Origin: Tsukamurella paurometabola
Lineage (GTDB): Bacteria > Actinomycetota > Actinomycetes > Mycobacteriales > Mycobacteriaceae
Direction of reading: 5' to 3'
Assembly (NCBI RefSeq): GCF_900631615.1
Contig: NZ_LR131273.1
Coordinates: forward strand, 620,001 to 684,000
DNA: 64,000 bases
The translations under genes and the position numbers were made by a program. The first letter of the stretch is position 1, and each line of letters begins with the position of its first letter. Under the pieces are notes generated by a model. It did no database searches. It saw only the letters and a program-made list of their open reading frames with translations, and was not told the origin of the DNA. This document shows positions 63,747 to 64,000 of this stretch, one piece after another.

Positions 63747-64000
63747 TCGTTTCCTTCGGGGTCGCGTCCGGCACGGTCGCCGTCCCACGTTGGCGTTGGG
63801 ACCCGAGGTTGGTGTGCGGGCGGCTCTCCGGTTGTGTCCGAGACGGACAGGCCCGGTGCCCATCATCTTTCGAAGGGTTCTGCGATGTTCCGCGTCGGAT
63901 TCGTCGCAGAACGCTTCGAAAGATGTGTGTTGCGGCGGTATGGGTGTCGTCCCCCGCGCCGCGCCGGATCCCCACCGCACGCCAGCGCCGGCGCCGGCGG
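63680..64000. other. Noncoding right end
   Basis: These 321 bp after the monooxygenase stop hold the right arm of the 22-bp inverted repeat and copy 2 of the family B dyad repeat. I see no convincing gene; the open frames here have no ribosome binding site or recognisable product. The next gene presumably begins beyond the window. Confidence 0.6.
63864..63925. repeat. Dispersed dyad repeat, family B, copy 2
   Basis: Two 22-nt arms (63864-63885, starting CATCTTTCGAAG, and 63904-63925, ending CTTCGAAAGATG) pair with a single mismatch around an 18-nt spacer. Arm and spacer length and pattern match copy 1 at 18679-18728. Confidence 0.82.

Overview
This is a high-GC actinobacterial chromosome segment. 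Gene order and protein families point to a mycolic-acid-producing member of the Mycobacteriales. A Tsukamurella-like genome is my best guess, inferred from family resemblance rather than any marker gene. Several blocks match the gene order I know from Mycobacterium tuberculosis: the Rv2498c-Rv2506 leucine-degradation cluster, the Rv0944-Rv0950c region (DNA glycosylase, short-chain reductase, pgi, chorismate mutase, uvrD1, M23 peptidase) and the Rv0905/Rv0906/Rv0909 group. Accessory genes are inserted between these backbone genes. I see no prophage, insertion sequence, rRNA or CRISPR array.

Layout. Positions 1-10544 hold the 3' end of a probable lipoprotein gene and a tight minus-strand operon for branched-chain (leucine) acyl-CoA catabolism: biotin carboxylase, carboxyltransferase, acyl-CoA dehydrogenase, MaoC hydratase, CitE-like lyase, acyl-CoA ligase and acetoacetyl-CoA synthetase, with a TetR gene upstream. 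Positions 10613-14844 hold an M-box magnesium riboswitch, a short leader ORF, an MgtC-family gene, a duplicated-permease ABC transporter gene and an ATPase with an extra C-terminal domain. This is the most interesting regulatory unit in the window. Positions 15040-24930 hold an M23 peptidase, the UvrD1/PcrA helicase, two tandem paralogous secreted proteins with a shared upstream palindrome, a polytopic membrane protein and chorismate mutase.

Positions 24948-33652 hold a flavin monooxygenase and TetR pair with two clear operators, then a sulfur module: Stf0-type sulfotransferase, CysD, CysNC (PAPS synthesis), formylglycine-generating enzyme and a type I sulfatase, with a VapBC toxin-antitoxin pair between the last two. 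Positions 33784-45886 hold an aldehyde dehydrogenase, pgi, an IclR-controlled oxidoreductase pair, small secreted proteins, a short-chain reductase, a MocR/YczE pair, a lipoprotein and a membrane protein. Positions 45980-51787 hold DoxX, a two-gene ferrous/ferric iron uptake locus (EfeB plus an EfeU-EfeO fusion behind an iron box), a DNA glycosylase and a CysQ-like phosphatase. The rest holds AraC, a fatty-acid hydroxylase-type protein, CobF with TetR, a gene broken at a C6 tract, RNase HI, a phosphoesterase, tRNA-Arg(CCU), a VWA protein, an MT0933-type antitoxin, an MBL-fold protein, EchA6 and a flavin monooxygenase.

Two families of dispersed dyad repeats, with two copies each, lie in the intergenic gaps. 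All function calls come from reading the sequence; no searches were run.
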